Source: an uncultured Eubacteriales bacterium
Lineage (GTDB): Bacteria > Bacillota > Clostridia > Lachnospirales > Lachnospiraceae
Length of the DNA: 13,072 nucleotides
Reading direction: 5' to 3'
Assembly: GCA_900544525.1 (NCBI GenBank)
Contig: UQVN01000071.1
Span: forward strand, 1 to 13,072
Notes under the pieces: generated by a model
Databases searched by the model: none
What the model was told of the DNA's origin: nothing
The model's input: only the letters and a program-made list of their open reading frames with translations
Translations under genes and position numbers: made by a program
Shown: piece after piece, positions 1 through 7,340 of the stretch
Layout of the letters: each line of letters starts with the position of its first letter
Position numbering within the stretch: the stretch's first letter is position 1

Positions 1-917
1 ATAATACGAAATGCAACCGAGTGTTCAAACAGAATTGGTGATGTTTGTGCAAAAAATAAAATTCCATCTACGGGTGCTACAATGCGGTCAATAATATTGC
101 CTTCATACGGATCTAAAACTTCCGCTAAAATATCACCACGCCTTATCTCTTGATTAATTTCGCATTTTCTTCTAAAAAATCCAGAGATATTTGGTTTCAC
201 AGTGACGAGATCTTCCTCTGCTAAAATACTTGCAATGTATCCATTATGACAATTATATTTAATGATTCCCATTCTTGTCAAAAAACGAAGTGCAGAAGAA
301 ACTGCTTGGTTTGCTATCTCTTGGTTTAAATAATCATAACCACTTACATAGAGCGAAAATGCACTCGTTCCTCTTTCATGCCAATTATAATTTAATGTTC
401 TTTGATCAAAACTTCTTGGTTGTCCTGTTACTACATATGGTAATCCAAAAAGGCTGGCAAGACTAATACTATCTTTCCCACCTCCTAGTGTTCGAACGTG
501 TGGTACAAATTCCCCTGCTAAATAAAAGCCTGTAAATTGAATTCCATATCGATATCCAGTAGCTGCTTCCATAATAGCTGCTGCCACTCGATCCGTTGCT
601 TCTCCTTTTGGATTTCCTGGAAAATGACGGTTAATATCTTCATTATCCCTTACCCAATTTCTTTTCCCTACATTCATAGAAGAACTAATCGCACATGGAA
701 TTACTAAAATTTCTTTGTTATTTAAAATTCCGCCCTTTTCCTCTAAAATACACAATTTATCAATTAACTGTGACGCACAATAAAGATGTTCATATTCGTT
801 TCCGCGAAGAGCACCTACAATACAAGCGGCCTTTTCTCCTTTTCCAAATCGATATCCGATTACTTCAAAGTTTTCACGAAATCCTGAACTCAACGAAAAT
901 AATACTTCTCTAGTCAT
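1..917 (-). CDS. M14/AstE-AspA-like protein with degenerate active site (partial at window edge)
   Basis: My translation gives 305 residues with no stop before the window edge. The fold is that of the succinylglutamate desuccinylase/aspartoacylase branch of M14 zinc carboxypeptidases: an N-terminal metal-site strand (residues 35-41), a DINRHFPG substrate-binding motif (94-101), and a C-terminal barrel-sandwich domain (about 255-305) ending in a PVDGILF motif. The catalytic positions are lost. The HxxE motif reads RGNE, with R38 for the first zinc His. The second His position aligns with T129 (QFTG). The catalytic Glu aligns with Y190 (FSLYVS). The Asn-Arg pair after DI is kept. I therefore infer a pseudoenzyme or a regulatory/substrate-binding subunit. 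Its ATG overlaps the end of the upstream M14 gene by 8 bases and follows a GGGGGA ribosome binding site with 7-base spacing, so the two are translationally coupled. The last few codons probably lie just outside the window. Confidence 0.85.
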   Translation of the reverse strand, partial: MTREVLFSLSSGFRENFEVIGYRFGKGEKAACIVGALRGNEYEHLYCASQLIDKLCILEEKGGILNNKEILVIPCAISSSMNVGKRNWVRDNEDINRHFPGNPKGEATDRVAAAIMEAATGYRYGIQFTGFYLAGEFVPHVRTLGGGKDSISLASLFGLPYVVTGQPRSFDQRTLNYNWHERGTSAFSLYVSGYDYLNQEIANQAVSSALRFLTRMGIIKYNCHNGYIASILAEEDLVTVKPNISGFFRRKCEINQEIRRGDILAEVLDPYEGNIIDRIVAPVDGILFFAQTSPILFEHSVAFRI

Positions 918-1851
918 ATTTATGTCCCCCTAAAACTCGTGCTAACAATGCTCCTTCGCTTACCACTGGGTATTCCCTTAGTGTAAACAAAATACCATCG
1001 CAAGGAGAAAAAATCTCTTCTTCTACAGACCCAGTCAGCGGTTCGATAATCTCACCGATTTTCTCCCCTTGTTTTACTTGCTTTGAATGTTCGACACTTG
1101 GCACAAAAACACCACTTGTTTCCCCATTAATGAAAACAACTTTTCCATCATCGGAAATATGTGGCTTTCTAGGAATTTTTGTCTCTCCTGTCCAAATTCC
1201 CATATACTTCATAAGAGAAAAAATCCCATCCACAACTTGATTACAATAGGATTGATCGATTCTCATGGCTACATCGCCTTCAATGACCATAGCTTTTGTC
1301 CCCATCTCATTTAATGCATTGACAATACTTCCTTGTTTTACCGTTGTGGACGGATGAATCCAAACAAAATCCATATTCATCTGTTTTGCATAAGGCATTA
1401 GTTTTGAAGCCACGTCATCATTAATACGCACTTGTGGAAGTTCCTTTAAAAAAATACTGCTTGAATGAATATCAATGCACACATTCGCTCCTTTTAAATC
1501 CTCCATAATTTTTGCAGCTGTATATTCTGTCATAGTTCCTTCAAAAGATCCTGGAAAAGCCATATTCATATCCATATTAAATAATGGCCACTCTCTTGTT
1601 CCTGCATCAAGTCCTAATGGATTAATCGCTGGATATACATCAACAATTCCTTTTAAATGCTGATAATTTTCTTTTATTTTACGAATCACTTCATAACAAA
1701 TAAATTGTCCCGCTAAATCATCTCCATGAACACCTGTAATAATGCAAAGACGCTGTTCTTCGCCCGTCATATGCTCTGGATATAAACTATTTTTTTTAAT
1801 TTTCATCACTTCTCGAATTGGAAGTTCTGCAGTTGTAATTGTTTCAATCAT
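910..1851 (-). CDS. M14-family succinylglutamate desuccinylase/aspartoacylase-like hydrolase
   Basis: Predicted zinc-dependent deacylase/carboxypeptidase of about 313 residues, cytoplasmic, with no signal peptide. Visible motifs, numbered from the ATG at 1851: HGDD (H42-D45) as the first metal pair, R86 in a GTRE motif, DMNMAFPG (94-101), IDIHSS with the third ligand H129, and VIEG with the likely catalytic Glu E191. A lipoyl-like barrel domain closes the protein (about 259-308, PCDGILF). Two departures from the family consensus are visible: the usual HxxE is HxxD, and the Arg after DxN is Met. Start choice: a GTG at 1860 is only 2 bases from AAGGGAG, whereas the ATG at 1851 is 11 bases away, so the ATG is preferred but not certain. 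It is the first gene of an operon with the degenerate paralog downstream. The substrate is unknown; N-acyl amino acids or related amides are the family norm. Confidence 0.85.
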   Translation of the reverse strand: MIETITTAELPIREVMKIKKNSLYPEHMTGEEQRLCIITGVHGDDLAGQFICYEVIRKIKENYQHLKGIVDVYPAINPLGLDAGTREWPLFNMDMNMAFPGSFEGTMTEYTAAKIMEDLKGANVCIDIHSSSIFLKELPQVRINDDVASKLMPYAKQMNMDFVWIHPSTTVKQGSIVNALNEMGTKAMVIEGDVAMRIDQSYCNQVVDGIFSLMKYMGIWTGETKIPRKPHISDDGKVVFINGETSGVFVPSVEHSKQVKQGEKIGEIIEPLTGSVEEEIFSPCDGILFTLREYPVVSEGALLARVLGGHKYD

Positions 1852-1899
1852 GCTTCTCACGACTCCCTTCTTCCAAAACAGGAATAAATTTCATAATTT

Positions 1900-1927
1900 A
1901 TTATAACAGACTAACCTATATTTGCAA
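1900..1927 (-). promoter_or_regulatory. sigma-A-like promoter of the M14 operon
   Basis: On the minus strand, TTGCAA (1922-1927) and a perfect TATAAT (1900-1905) are separated by 16 bases. The predicted start point near 1893 gives a leader of about 40 bases before the first M14 gene. Confidence 0.7.
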
Positions 1928-1959
1928 CAGAAGAGACAAGAACTTTCTTTTACAGGAAA

Positions 1960-2009
1960 CAAAAAAAGCTGCTGTATTATTAATTCTAGATCAATAAATA
2001 CAACAGCTT
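1960..2009 (-). terminator. intrinsic terminator after the basic low-complexity protein gene
   Basis: The arms 1966-1978 and 1997-2009 pair over 13 bases with one mismatch around an 18-base loop. On the minus strand the stem is followed by a run of seven T (1961-1967). It lies about 30 bases past the stop at 2040 and separates that gene from the M14 promoter. Confidence 0.8.
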
Positions 2010-2039
2010 CCTCTTGCTCGTTATGCTAGATTTATAAAA

Positions 2040-2564
2040 TTAAAAGTCATTTTCATACCAATCTTCATAATCTTCAAACATACCATTTTCATACTGTCTC
2101 GTATAATTGATATTTTTTGAACGCTTTTGTTTTGGTATTGGACGAGAATTTTGAGAACGTTTTTTCTCTTCACTTTTCTTTTTCATCGCTTTTTGCTCTT
2201 TTTCTAATTTACGCATTACAATGAGTTTATCCGTTTGCTGTTCTCGAATTCTAGATAAATCGTCTTCTTTTTCACTTCTTCTTGGTCTTGATACTCTCGG
2301 TCTGTTTTCATAGTCATCATCTTTGTCTTTTGGTCGGAAAGAATTTTGATAACGTCCATGATACCCCCCATCTTTGTGGAATTCCTTGTTATCTTTTCTT
2401 CCAAATGTTTCTTTACGATTTTTGTCACTTTGATTTTTTGGATAGCTTCCTGCTCTTCCCTGTGATACTCCGTAAGAACGTTGGTTGCGTTCTCCATTTC
2501 CTTTGTTTTTAAAGTCTTTGGAACGCTCTTTGTCACGTCCTTTGTATACATTTTCTGGTGTCAC
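2040..2564 (-). CDS. highly basic, low-complexity hypothetical protein
   Basis: A 174-residue protein I do not recognise. It starts at GTG, decided by a strong AGGAGA site 7 bases upstream; no competing ATG has such a site. Residues 1-100 are rich in Lys, Arg, Asn, Gly and Asp with scattered aromatic residues and no hydrophobic core, so this part is probably disordered. Residues about 101-136 look like a charged helix (IREQQ, KLEKEQKAMKKK). A Lys/Arg-rich stretch follows, and the last 12 residues switch to an acidic-aromatic tail (FEDYEDWYENDF). There is no signal peptide or membrane segment. The composition would suit nucleic-acid or ribosome association, but that is inference only. The gene has its own promoter and terminator and is divergent from the DUF1292 gene. 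A frame-shifted reading of the same region is a by-product of its A-rich codons. Confidence 0.8.
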   Translation of the reverse strand: MTPENVYKGRDKERSKDFKNKGNGERNQRSYGVSQGRAGSYPKNQSDKNRKETFGRKDNKEFHKDGGYHGRYQNSFRPKDKDDDYENRPRVSRPRRSEKEDDLSRIREQQTDKLIVMRKLEKEQKAMKKKSEEKKRSQNSRPIPKQKRSKNINYTRQYENGMFEDYEDWYENDF

Positions 2565-2607
2565 AAATTAATCTCCTCTCGAATTGATAAAATTGTTATC
2601 TTTTTTT

Positions 2608-2635
2608 ATTTTATACGAAAACTGCATAAAGTCAA
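2608..2635 (-). promoter_or_regulatory. promoter of the basic low-complexity protein gene
   Basis: On the minus strand, TTGACT (2630-2635) and TAAAAT (2608-2613) are separated by 16 bases. The -35 box lies about 30 bases from that of the divergent DUF1292 promoter. The leader to the GTG at 2564 would be about 37 bases. Confidence 0.6.
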
Positions 2636-2663
2636 TTATTTTTGTTAAAATTTTATTTCTCTA

Positions 2664-2692
2664 TTGCCAAGCGATTCCCTATCTAGTACAAT
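2664..2692 (+). promoter_or_regulatory. promoter of the DUF1292 gene
   Basis: TTGCCA (2664-2669) and TACAAT (2687-2692) are separated by an ideal 17 bases. The predicted start is near 2699. It is followed by AAAGGAGG (2710-2717), 7 bases before the ATG at 2725. Confidence 0.75.
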
Positions 2693-2724
2693 AAGTCTAT
2701 GAAAATTACAAAGGAGGTTCTAAA

Positions 2725-3012
2725 ATGAACGAAGATATGATCACTCTTACATTAGAAGATGATTCTGAAATACAATGTGAAGTTCTTGCAATCTTCCCAG
2801 CTGGCGACAAACAATATATCGCTCTTTTACCAGAAGGTTCTGACGACGTAGAAGGCGAAGTTTATCTCTATGGATATAAAGAATTAGAAAACAATCAAAT
2901 TGAACTGGTGAACATCGAAGATGATGAAGAATATGAAATTGTAGCAGATGCTTTCGATGAATTATTAGACGAAGCAGAATTTGAAGAATTATATTCTGAT
3001 GAAGAAGAATAG
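2725..3012 (+). CDS. DUF1292 (YrzB-like) protein
   Basis: A small, strongly acidic protein of 95 residues matching the DUF1292 pattern of Firmicutes: an N-terminal beta-rich part with an ITLTLEDDSEI-type opening, the middle phrase QYIALLP, an EVYLYGYKE strand, then EDDEEYEIV and a Glu/Asp-rich helical tail (DAFDELLDEAEFEELY). The size is normal for the family. No molecular function is established for DUF1292. In many Firmicutes it sits near ruvX (yrrK) and a Fur-family gene; here it stands alone between a divergent promoter and a bidirectional terminator. The ribosome binding site is near-perfect, suggesting efficient translation. It is the only plus-strand protein gene in the window. Confidence 0.92.
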   Translation: MNEDMITLTLEDDSEIQCEVLAIFPAGDKQYIALLPEGSDDVEGEVYLYGYKELENNQIELVNIEDDEEYEIVADAFDELLDEAEFEELYSDEEE

Positions 3013-3034
3013 GAAACGAAGTTTTCTATCCTAT

Positions 3035-3075
3035 AAAAAACAGGAGTAAGCTATGAGTCTTGCTCCTGTTTTTTT
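3035..3075. terminator. bidirectional intrinsic terminator
   Basis: The arms ACAGGAGTAAG (3040-3050) and CTTGCTCCTGT (3059-3069) pair with one T-G wobble around an 8-base loop. The stem is flanked by A6 on the left and T7 on the right, so it can end transcription both from the DUF1292 gene (+) and from the gltX operon (-), which converge here. Confidence 0.85.
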
Positions 3076-3079
3076 ATCT

Positions 3080-3736
3080 CTATTTACGAAAGATAACTTG
3101 GAAATTTTCTTTTTCCACCATTTCTTCTTTTAACTTATTAAATTCTTTTTGCCAGTCTTCATCTTTTGCATTTTTATTTTCTTCTTGGAACTTTTTTCCT
3201 AAGTCATTGATATAATTTTTAATTGGAAGATCAATTTCACAAAGAATTTCTTCATATTCCCAATAAGCATCTTCCGTTCCAAAGGCTTCTTCTACCATCT
3301 GCCTTGTCTTTTTATTTTTGTTCTCATGCATTTCTTTTTTCAACTCATCAATATAAGAATTCAGTTCTTCTTTTGTTGCTGTATATCCATTTTGTACCGC
3401 ATCAGCATAAATTGCATATCGCTCTTTTACATAAGTGTCAGCATTTTCTTTAGCTTCCTCTTCTTTCATCCCATTTAATTGATAATATTCTACCATTTGC
3501 TCATATTCTAATTGAGGAATTTCTACTGTCTTTCCTTTTGCATAGAGTTCCTGCCCTTTTTCTGTCTTGATATCTTTTGCCGTCTGAGCAACAATCTTTG
3601 TCCATTCCTTTAACTTCTCATTTTGTTGCATTTTCATATAGATACCTACAACAAGAAATAACCCAAGAATTCCAATGAGGGCAATTAAAATTGTTTTAAA
3701 TGTTTTATTTCTACTTGCCACATACTTTTGCATCAT
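3080..3736 (-). CDS. membrane-anchored protein with SurA/PrsA-N-like domain
   Basis: A 218-residue protein with one membrane segment (about residues 14-34, after a basic KYVASRNK stretch). It is predicted to have a short cytoplasmic N-terminus and the remainder outside. Residues about 74-185 resemble the helical N-terminal chaperone domain of SurA/PrsA foldases (LEYEQMVEYYQLNGM, ERYAIYADAVQNGYTATKEEL, then YWEYEEIL and IKNYINDL). No peptidyl-prolyl isomerase domain follows, so this would be a chaperone-only or degenerate foldase. There is no lipobox Cys. It is the last gene of the gltX operon, 24 bases after the helicase. Two consecutive ATGs are possible: the second (3733) has the better spacing to AAGAGG (5 bases rather than 2). 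The fold call rests on sequence pattern and could be a generic helical protein. Confidence 0.75.
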   Translation of the reverse strand: MMQKYVASRNKTFKTILIALIGILGLFLVVGIYMKMQQNEKLKEWTKIVAQTAKDIKTEKGQELYAKGKTVEIPQLEYEQMVEYYQLNGMKEEEAKENADTYVKERYAIYADAVQNGYTATKEELNSYIDELKKEMHENKNKKTRQMVEEAFGTEDAYWEYEEILCEIDLPIKNYINDLGKKFQEENKNAKDEDWQKEFNKLKEEMVEKENFQVIFRK

Positions 3737-3760
3737 AGCCTCTTTTGTCCTTTCTTTGCT

Positions 3761-5755
3761 TTACGTCCGTTTTAATAATCCATTTGCAACGACAAATTCC
3801 ACATTTAAAGTCCTTGTATCTTCTAGCTTATCAAAATAAACACAAATTCTTTCTTTGTCCACATAAGTAATTTTTCCTTTACCATATTTTGCATGGCACA
3901 CAGCCTGTCCAACAGCCAAATCGTCTTTATCAAACAGCAGCTCCCCTAAAAACCGAGAACGTGGAAGTTTTTTGCTAAAATAATCTTCTACAGAAAAAAT
4001 ATGCAGATATTTTTTTGCTCTTGTCATTGCCACATAAAACATTCGTCTCTCTTCTTCTAAGTCAGCTTCTTTTACTGCCTTTTTATGAGGTGTCACTTCC
4101 TCATTGGCATCCAGTAAAAAAACGGTCTCAAATTCTAATCCCTTAGAGCTATGCATTGTCATCATCATAACAGCATCGGTATTTTTTTGTCCTTGCTTCA
4201 CTTGATCTTTCATATGTTCTGAGTATTCTCGAATATGACGGAACCAATCCTCTACTGTTTTAAATTCTTTTGCTCCCGTTTGAATCTCATCTAACACTTC
4301 TAATAAATCATCATAATTCATCTTCCGAAATTCCGCATATTCTTTTAAATACTTTTCATATCCAATTCCTTTTCGAATATAGTTAATTCCCGCATATGGA
4401 GTCATTTTAGAAATCATTAAAAGATCGGATTCTAATTGCTCGATCCGTTCTACTAACCATTTTTTATCTGATAACTGTATTTTTAACTCAGAAAAAGAAA
4501 CAATAGGATTTTGTAAATATTCTCGACTTAAATACCTTTTAGGACGATTCATAATCTGTAAAAACTCTGCTCGCTCTCGATTTCCATTTGCCATTTTAAA
4601 ATAGCTTATTAAGTTTTTTGCGATAAAATGTTCATAGATATTCGGAATCCCATCTCGAATTTTAAATGGAATTCCATATTCCATTAATTTTTCTAGCAAT
4701 AACCTCGGTTGCGTATTGGTCCGAAAAATAACCGCCATTTCTGAATATAACATCCCTTTTCGATTATACTCATGGATCTGATCGAGTATCTCTTGATTCT
4801 CTTCTCGCTGATTTTTCACTTCATGAATTTGAATTGGTAAAAATTCTCCTGCATTCGCTTTGATTTCTTTTTCAAACCGCTTTGTATTATTTTTAATAAC
4901 CCTTTTTGCCCCATCTACAATATCTTTACTACAACGATAGTTAATATTTAAAAGCGTTTTTTCACAAGATGGATAATCCCTTTCAAATCCTAGCATAATC
5001 TCTGGGTTCGCTCCACGAAATCGATAAATAGACTGATCATCATCCCCTACAATAAATAAGTTATTCTCAGGTTTTGCAAGCATTTTTACAATTTCATACT
5101 GAACACGATTAATATCTTGAAACTCATCGACAAGTAAATAGCGAAATCGATTTTGCCACTGTTTTAAAATATCCTCTCTTGCTTTAAAAAGCTCATACGT
5201 AAACACAAGCATATCATCAAAATCGATTTTGCCATGCTGTCGTAAACATTTCTCATATTCATTGTAGATTGTGCGAAAGACATCATCAGAACAAGTACTA
5301 CTATAATAATGCTCTAACGATATCATTTCCCCTTTTACAAGGCTGATTTCACTGATTAAACTTGTGAAAAACTCCGCCTCATCGTCCATCTCAATTTCTT
5401 GTTTTGCTACAATTTCTTTTAAGTACTGTTTCTTTTCTTCTTCTCCTAGCACATTGGCGCTTGTATATCCATACGCATATTTTAAAATCATAAAAAACAC
5501 AGAATGAAACGTCCCAAAAACAACTGGCAGGTTTTCACCTGCCAGCTTTTGAAATCGCTCTTTCATTTCCAAGGCAGCTGCCTTTGTAAATGTAATGACT
5601 AAAATCTTTGATGGATGAACGCCATATTGTTCAATGAGATATTGGATACGATGAGTCAAAACCATTGTTTTTCCAGATCCTGGTCCTGCTAATACCATCA
5701 TAGGTCCCTCTTTATGAGTAACCGCTTTTTTTTGTCCCTCATTGAAGTCTACCAT
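3761..5755 (-). CDS. UvrD/PcrA-family ATP-dependent DNA helicase
   Basis: A superfamily 1A 3'-5' helicase of 664 residues. Motifs seen: Q motif Gln8, Walker A GPGSGKT (24-30), Ia ITFTKAAA (54-61), II LVDEFQD (208-214), III GDDDQSIYRFRGA (237-249), IV INYR (271-274), V MTMHSSKGLEF (532-542) and VI EERRMFYVAMTRAK (568-581). The last 50 residues (615-664) match the Tudor-like module by which PcrA contacts RNA polymerase (HAKYGKGKITYV, then VYFDKLEDTRTL). Length is about 70 residues below typical PcrA, with a short linker before the Tudor part, so this may be a second UvrD-type helicase rather than the main PcrA. Its ATG directly abuts the gltX TAA with no gap, implying translational coupling; the GGAGG lies 11 bases upstream inside gltX. 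A stable hairpin sits inside the gene at 5524-5545. Confidence 0.95.
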   Translation of the reverse strand: MVDFNEGQKKAVTHKEGPMMVLAGPGSGKTMVLTHRIQYLIEQYGVHPSKILVITFTKAAALEMKERFQKLAGENLPVVFGTFHSVFFMILKYAYGYTSANVLGEEEKKQYLKEIVAKQEIEMDDEAEFFTSLISEISLVKGEMISLEHYYSSTCSDDVFRTIYNEYEKCLRQHGKIDFDDMLVFTYELFKAREDILKQWQNRFRYLLVDEFQDINRVQYEIVKMLAKPENNLFIVGDDDQSIYRFRGANPEIMLGFERDYPSCEKTLLNINYRCSKDIVDGAKRVIKNNTKRFEKEIKANAGEFLPIQIHEVKNQREENQEILDQIHEYNRKGMLYSEMAVIFRTNTQPRLLLEKLMEYGIPFKIRDGIPNIYEHFIAKNLISYFKMANGNRERAEFLQIMNRPKRYLSREYLQNPIVSFSELKIQLSDKKWLVERIEQLESDLLMISKMTPYAGINYIRKGIGYEKYLKEYAEFRKMNYDDLLEVLDEIQTGAKEFKTVEDWFRHIREYSEHMKDQVKQGQKNTDAVMMMTMHSSKGLEFETVFLLDANEEVTPHKKAVKEADLEEERRMFYVAMTRAKKYLHIFSVEDYFSKKLPRSRFLGELLFDKDDLAVGQAVCHAKYGKGKITYVDKERICVYFDKLEDTRTLNVEFVVANGLLKRT

Positions 5756-7216
5756 TTAGATTTCTGCCTCCAATTTTGCAATCGCTTGTTTCACACGAGC
5801 GATGGATTCTTCTTTCCCAAGGATTTCCATTAATTCAGTTGCCCCACCTGGTGTGGATTGTTTTCCAGATACAGCAGTACGAACTGGCCACATCACATAG
5901 CCATTTTTTACCTCTTTTTCTTTTACAAATGTTACAAGCATTTCATATAAGGCATCGTTGCTATAATCTTCTTGCGCTTCTAATACTGGCACAATTTCTT
6001 TTAAAACTTCTAAAGAAGTTTCTGCATTTGTTTTCATCTTTTTATGTGTGTACATAGCAATATCATACTCTGGCACTGCTTCGATAAAATCAATATGTTC
6101 TTTAATTTCTGTGAATTTTTCAATTCTTGTTTTTACAAGAGCTGCGATTTTATGGAAATCTACCTCTTTTGTAATCACTTCCTTCATATATGGAAGTGCC
6201 ATAGTAAAGAATTTATCATCGTCCATCGCTTTGATATATTCTCCATTCATCCAAGCCAATTTCACCATATCAAAAACAGATGGTGTTTTTGACATTCTAT
6301 GATAATCAAATTCTTTTACAAGCTCTTCTAGAGAGAAAATTTCACGATCTCCTTCTGGACTCCATCCAAGAAGAGCTACAAAGTTCACAATTGCCTCTGT
6401 TAAAAAACCTTGCTCAATTAAATCTTCATAAGAAGAATGTCCACTTCTCTTACTTAATTTTTGATGTTGTTCATTTGTAATCAATGGACAATGCACATAC
6501 ACTGGCACGTCCCAACCGAATGCTTCATATAAACGATTGTATTTTGGAGAAGAAGAAAGATATTCGTTTCCACGAACAACATGTGTAATTCCCATTAAGT
6601 GATCGTCTACTACGTTTGCAAAGTTATAAGTTGGATATCCATCAGATTTAATTAAAATCATATCGTCTAACTCGGAGTTTTGCACTGTAATGTCACCATA
6701 AATTTCATCATGGAATGTTGTTGTTCCTTCGGTTGGATTGTTCTGACGAATCACAAAAGGAATTCCTGCATCTAACTTTTCTTGTACTTCTTCTTTTGTT
6801 AAGTGTAAGCAATGTTTGTCATATTTTGCAATTTCTTTTCCTTCTACAACTTCTGACTTTAAAGATGCAAGGCGGTCTGAATCACAAAAGCAATAATAAG
6901 CTTCCCCTTTTTCTACCAACTGTTTTGCATATTCCATATAGATTCCAGAAGCCATTCTCTCACTTTGTACATAAGGGCCACAGCCTCCATCTTTATCTGG
7001 ACCTTCATCATGAATTAAACCAGTTTTTTCAAGGGTTCTATAAATAATATCAACGGCACCTTCAACATAGCGCTCTTGATCGGTATCTTCAATACGAAGT
7101 AAAAAATCTCCTCCTTCGTGTTTTGCAATTAAATATGCATATAATGCAGTTCTTAAATTACCAACGTGCATACGTCCTGTTGGACTTGGTGCAAATCTTG
7201 TTCTAATTTTAGACAT
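5756..7216 (-). CDS. gltX: glutamyl-tRNA synthetase
   Basis: Class I aminoacyl-tRNA synthetase that charges tRNA-Glu; in Firmicutes such enzymes often also charge tRNA-Gln for later amidation, which cannot be judged here. It has 486 residues, the usual length. The HIGH signature is HVGN (17-20) after the family phrase RFAPSPTGRM. KMSKS is KLSKR (253-257). A zinc site C109-x-C111 and C136-x-H138 has the same spacing as the one known in the E. coli enzyme. The anticodon-binding region follows, including the GLLGW-like ALLGWSPEGDREIFS and the C-terminal VSGKQSTPGG motif. The start at 7216 is chosen over an in-frame ATG at 7276 because AGGAGG lies 7 bases upstream and homology begins there. It is the first gene of an operon with a helicase and a membrane protein, and has its own promoter. 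Confidence 0.98.
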   Translation of the reverse strand: MSKIRTRFAPSPTGRMHVGNLRTALYAYLIAKHEGGDFLLRIEDTDQERYVEGAVDIIYRTLEKTGLIHDEGPDKDGGCGPYVQSERMASGIYMEYAKQLVEKGEAYYCFCDSDRLASLKSEVVEGKEIAKYDKHCLHLTKEEVQEKLDAGIPFVIRQNNPTEGTTTFHDEIYGDITVQNSELDDMILIKSDGYPTYNFANVVDDHLMGITHVVRGNEYLSSSPKYNRLYEAFGWDVPVYVHCPLITNEQHQKLSKRSGHSSYEDLIEQGFLTEAIVNFVALLGWSPEGDREIFSLEELVKEFDYHRMSKTPSVFDMVKLAWMNGEYIKAMDDDKFFTMALPYMKEVITKEVDFHKIAALVKTRIEKFTEIKEHIDFIEAVPEYDIAMYTHKKMKTNAETSLEVLKEIVPVLEAQEDYSNDALYEMLVTFVKEKEVKNGYVMWPVRTAVSGKQSTPGGATELMEILGKEESIARVKQAIAKLEAEI

Positions 7217-7293
7217 TGTTTTTCCTCCTATATCTTTCCAAACAGAAATCATTTCCATTTGGCTATCATCATTCAAAAAATACTCTGTCTTTC

Positions 7294-7322
7294 ATTATCG
7301 CAAGTATTTATTCGTTCGTCAA
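7294..7322 (-). promoter_or_regulatory. promoter of the gltX operon
   Basis: On the minus strand, TTGACG (7317-7322) and GATAAT (7294-7299) are separated by 17 bases. The predicted start near 7287 gives a leader of about 70 bases, too short for a T-box riboswitch, and places the in-frame ATG at 7276 only some 10 bases from the transcript end, supporting the downstream start. Confidence 0.7.
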
Positions 7323-7340
7323 GTCTTTCTTCCTCTTTTC

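Noticed and set aside
2216..2551. A 111-residue minus-strand frame inside the basic protein gene
   Set aside because: It overlaps a gene with promoter, strong ribosome binding site and terminator; its Lys/Met/Thr-rich product is what A-rich codons give when read in another frame, and it has no good initiation site of its own.
3761..5755. The helicase as part of an anti-phage defence system
   Set aside because: No nuclease or other defence gene is adjacent; it is coupled to gltX and has the Tudor-like tail of housekeeping PcrA-type helicases.
7217..7276. A longer gltX starting at an in-frame ATG at 7276
   Set aside because: The extra 20 residues are not part of the family, the AGGAGG fits the ATG at 7216, and the predicted transcript begins only about 10 bases before 7276.
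7217..7340. A T-box riboswitch ahead of gltX
   Set aside because: The leader is only about 70 bases from the predicted start and shows neither the T-box consensus nor a terminator/antiterminator pair.
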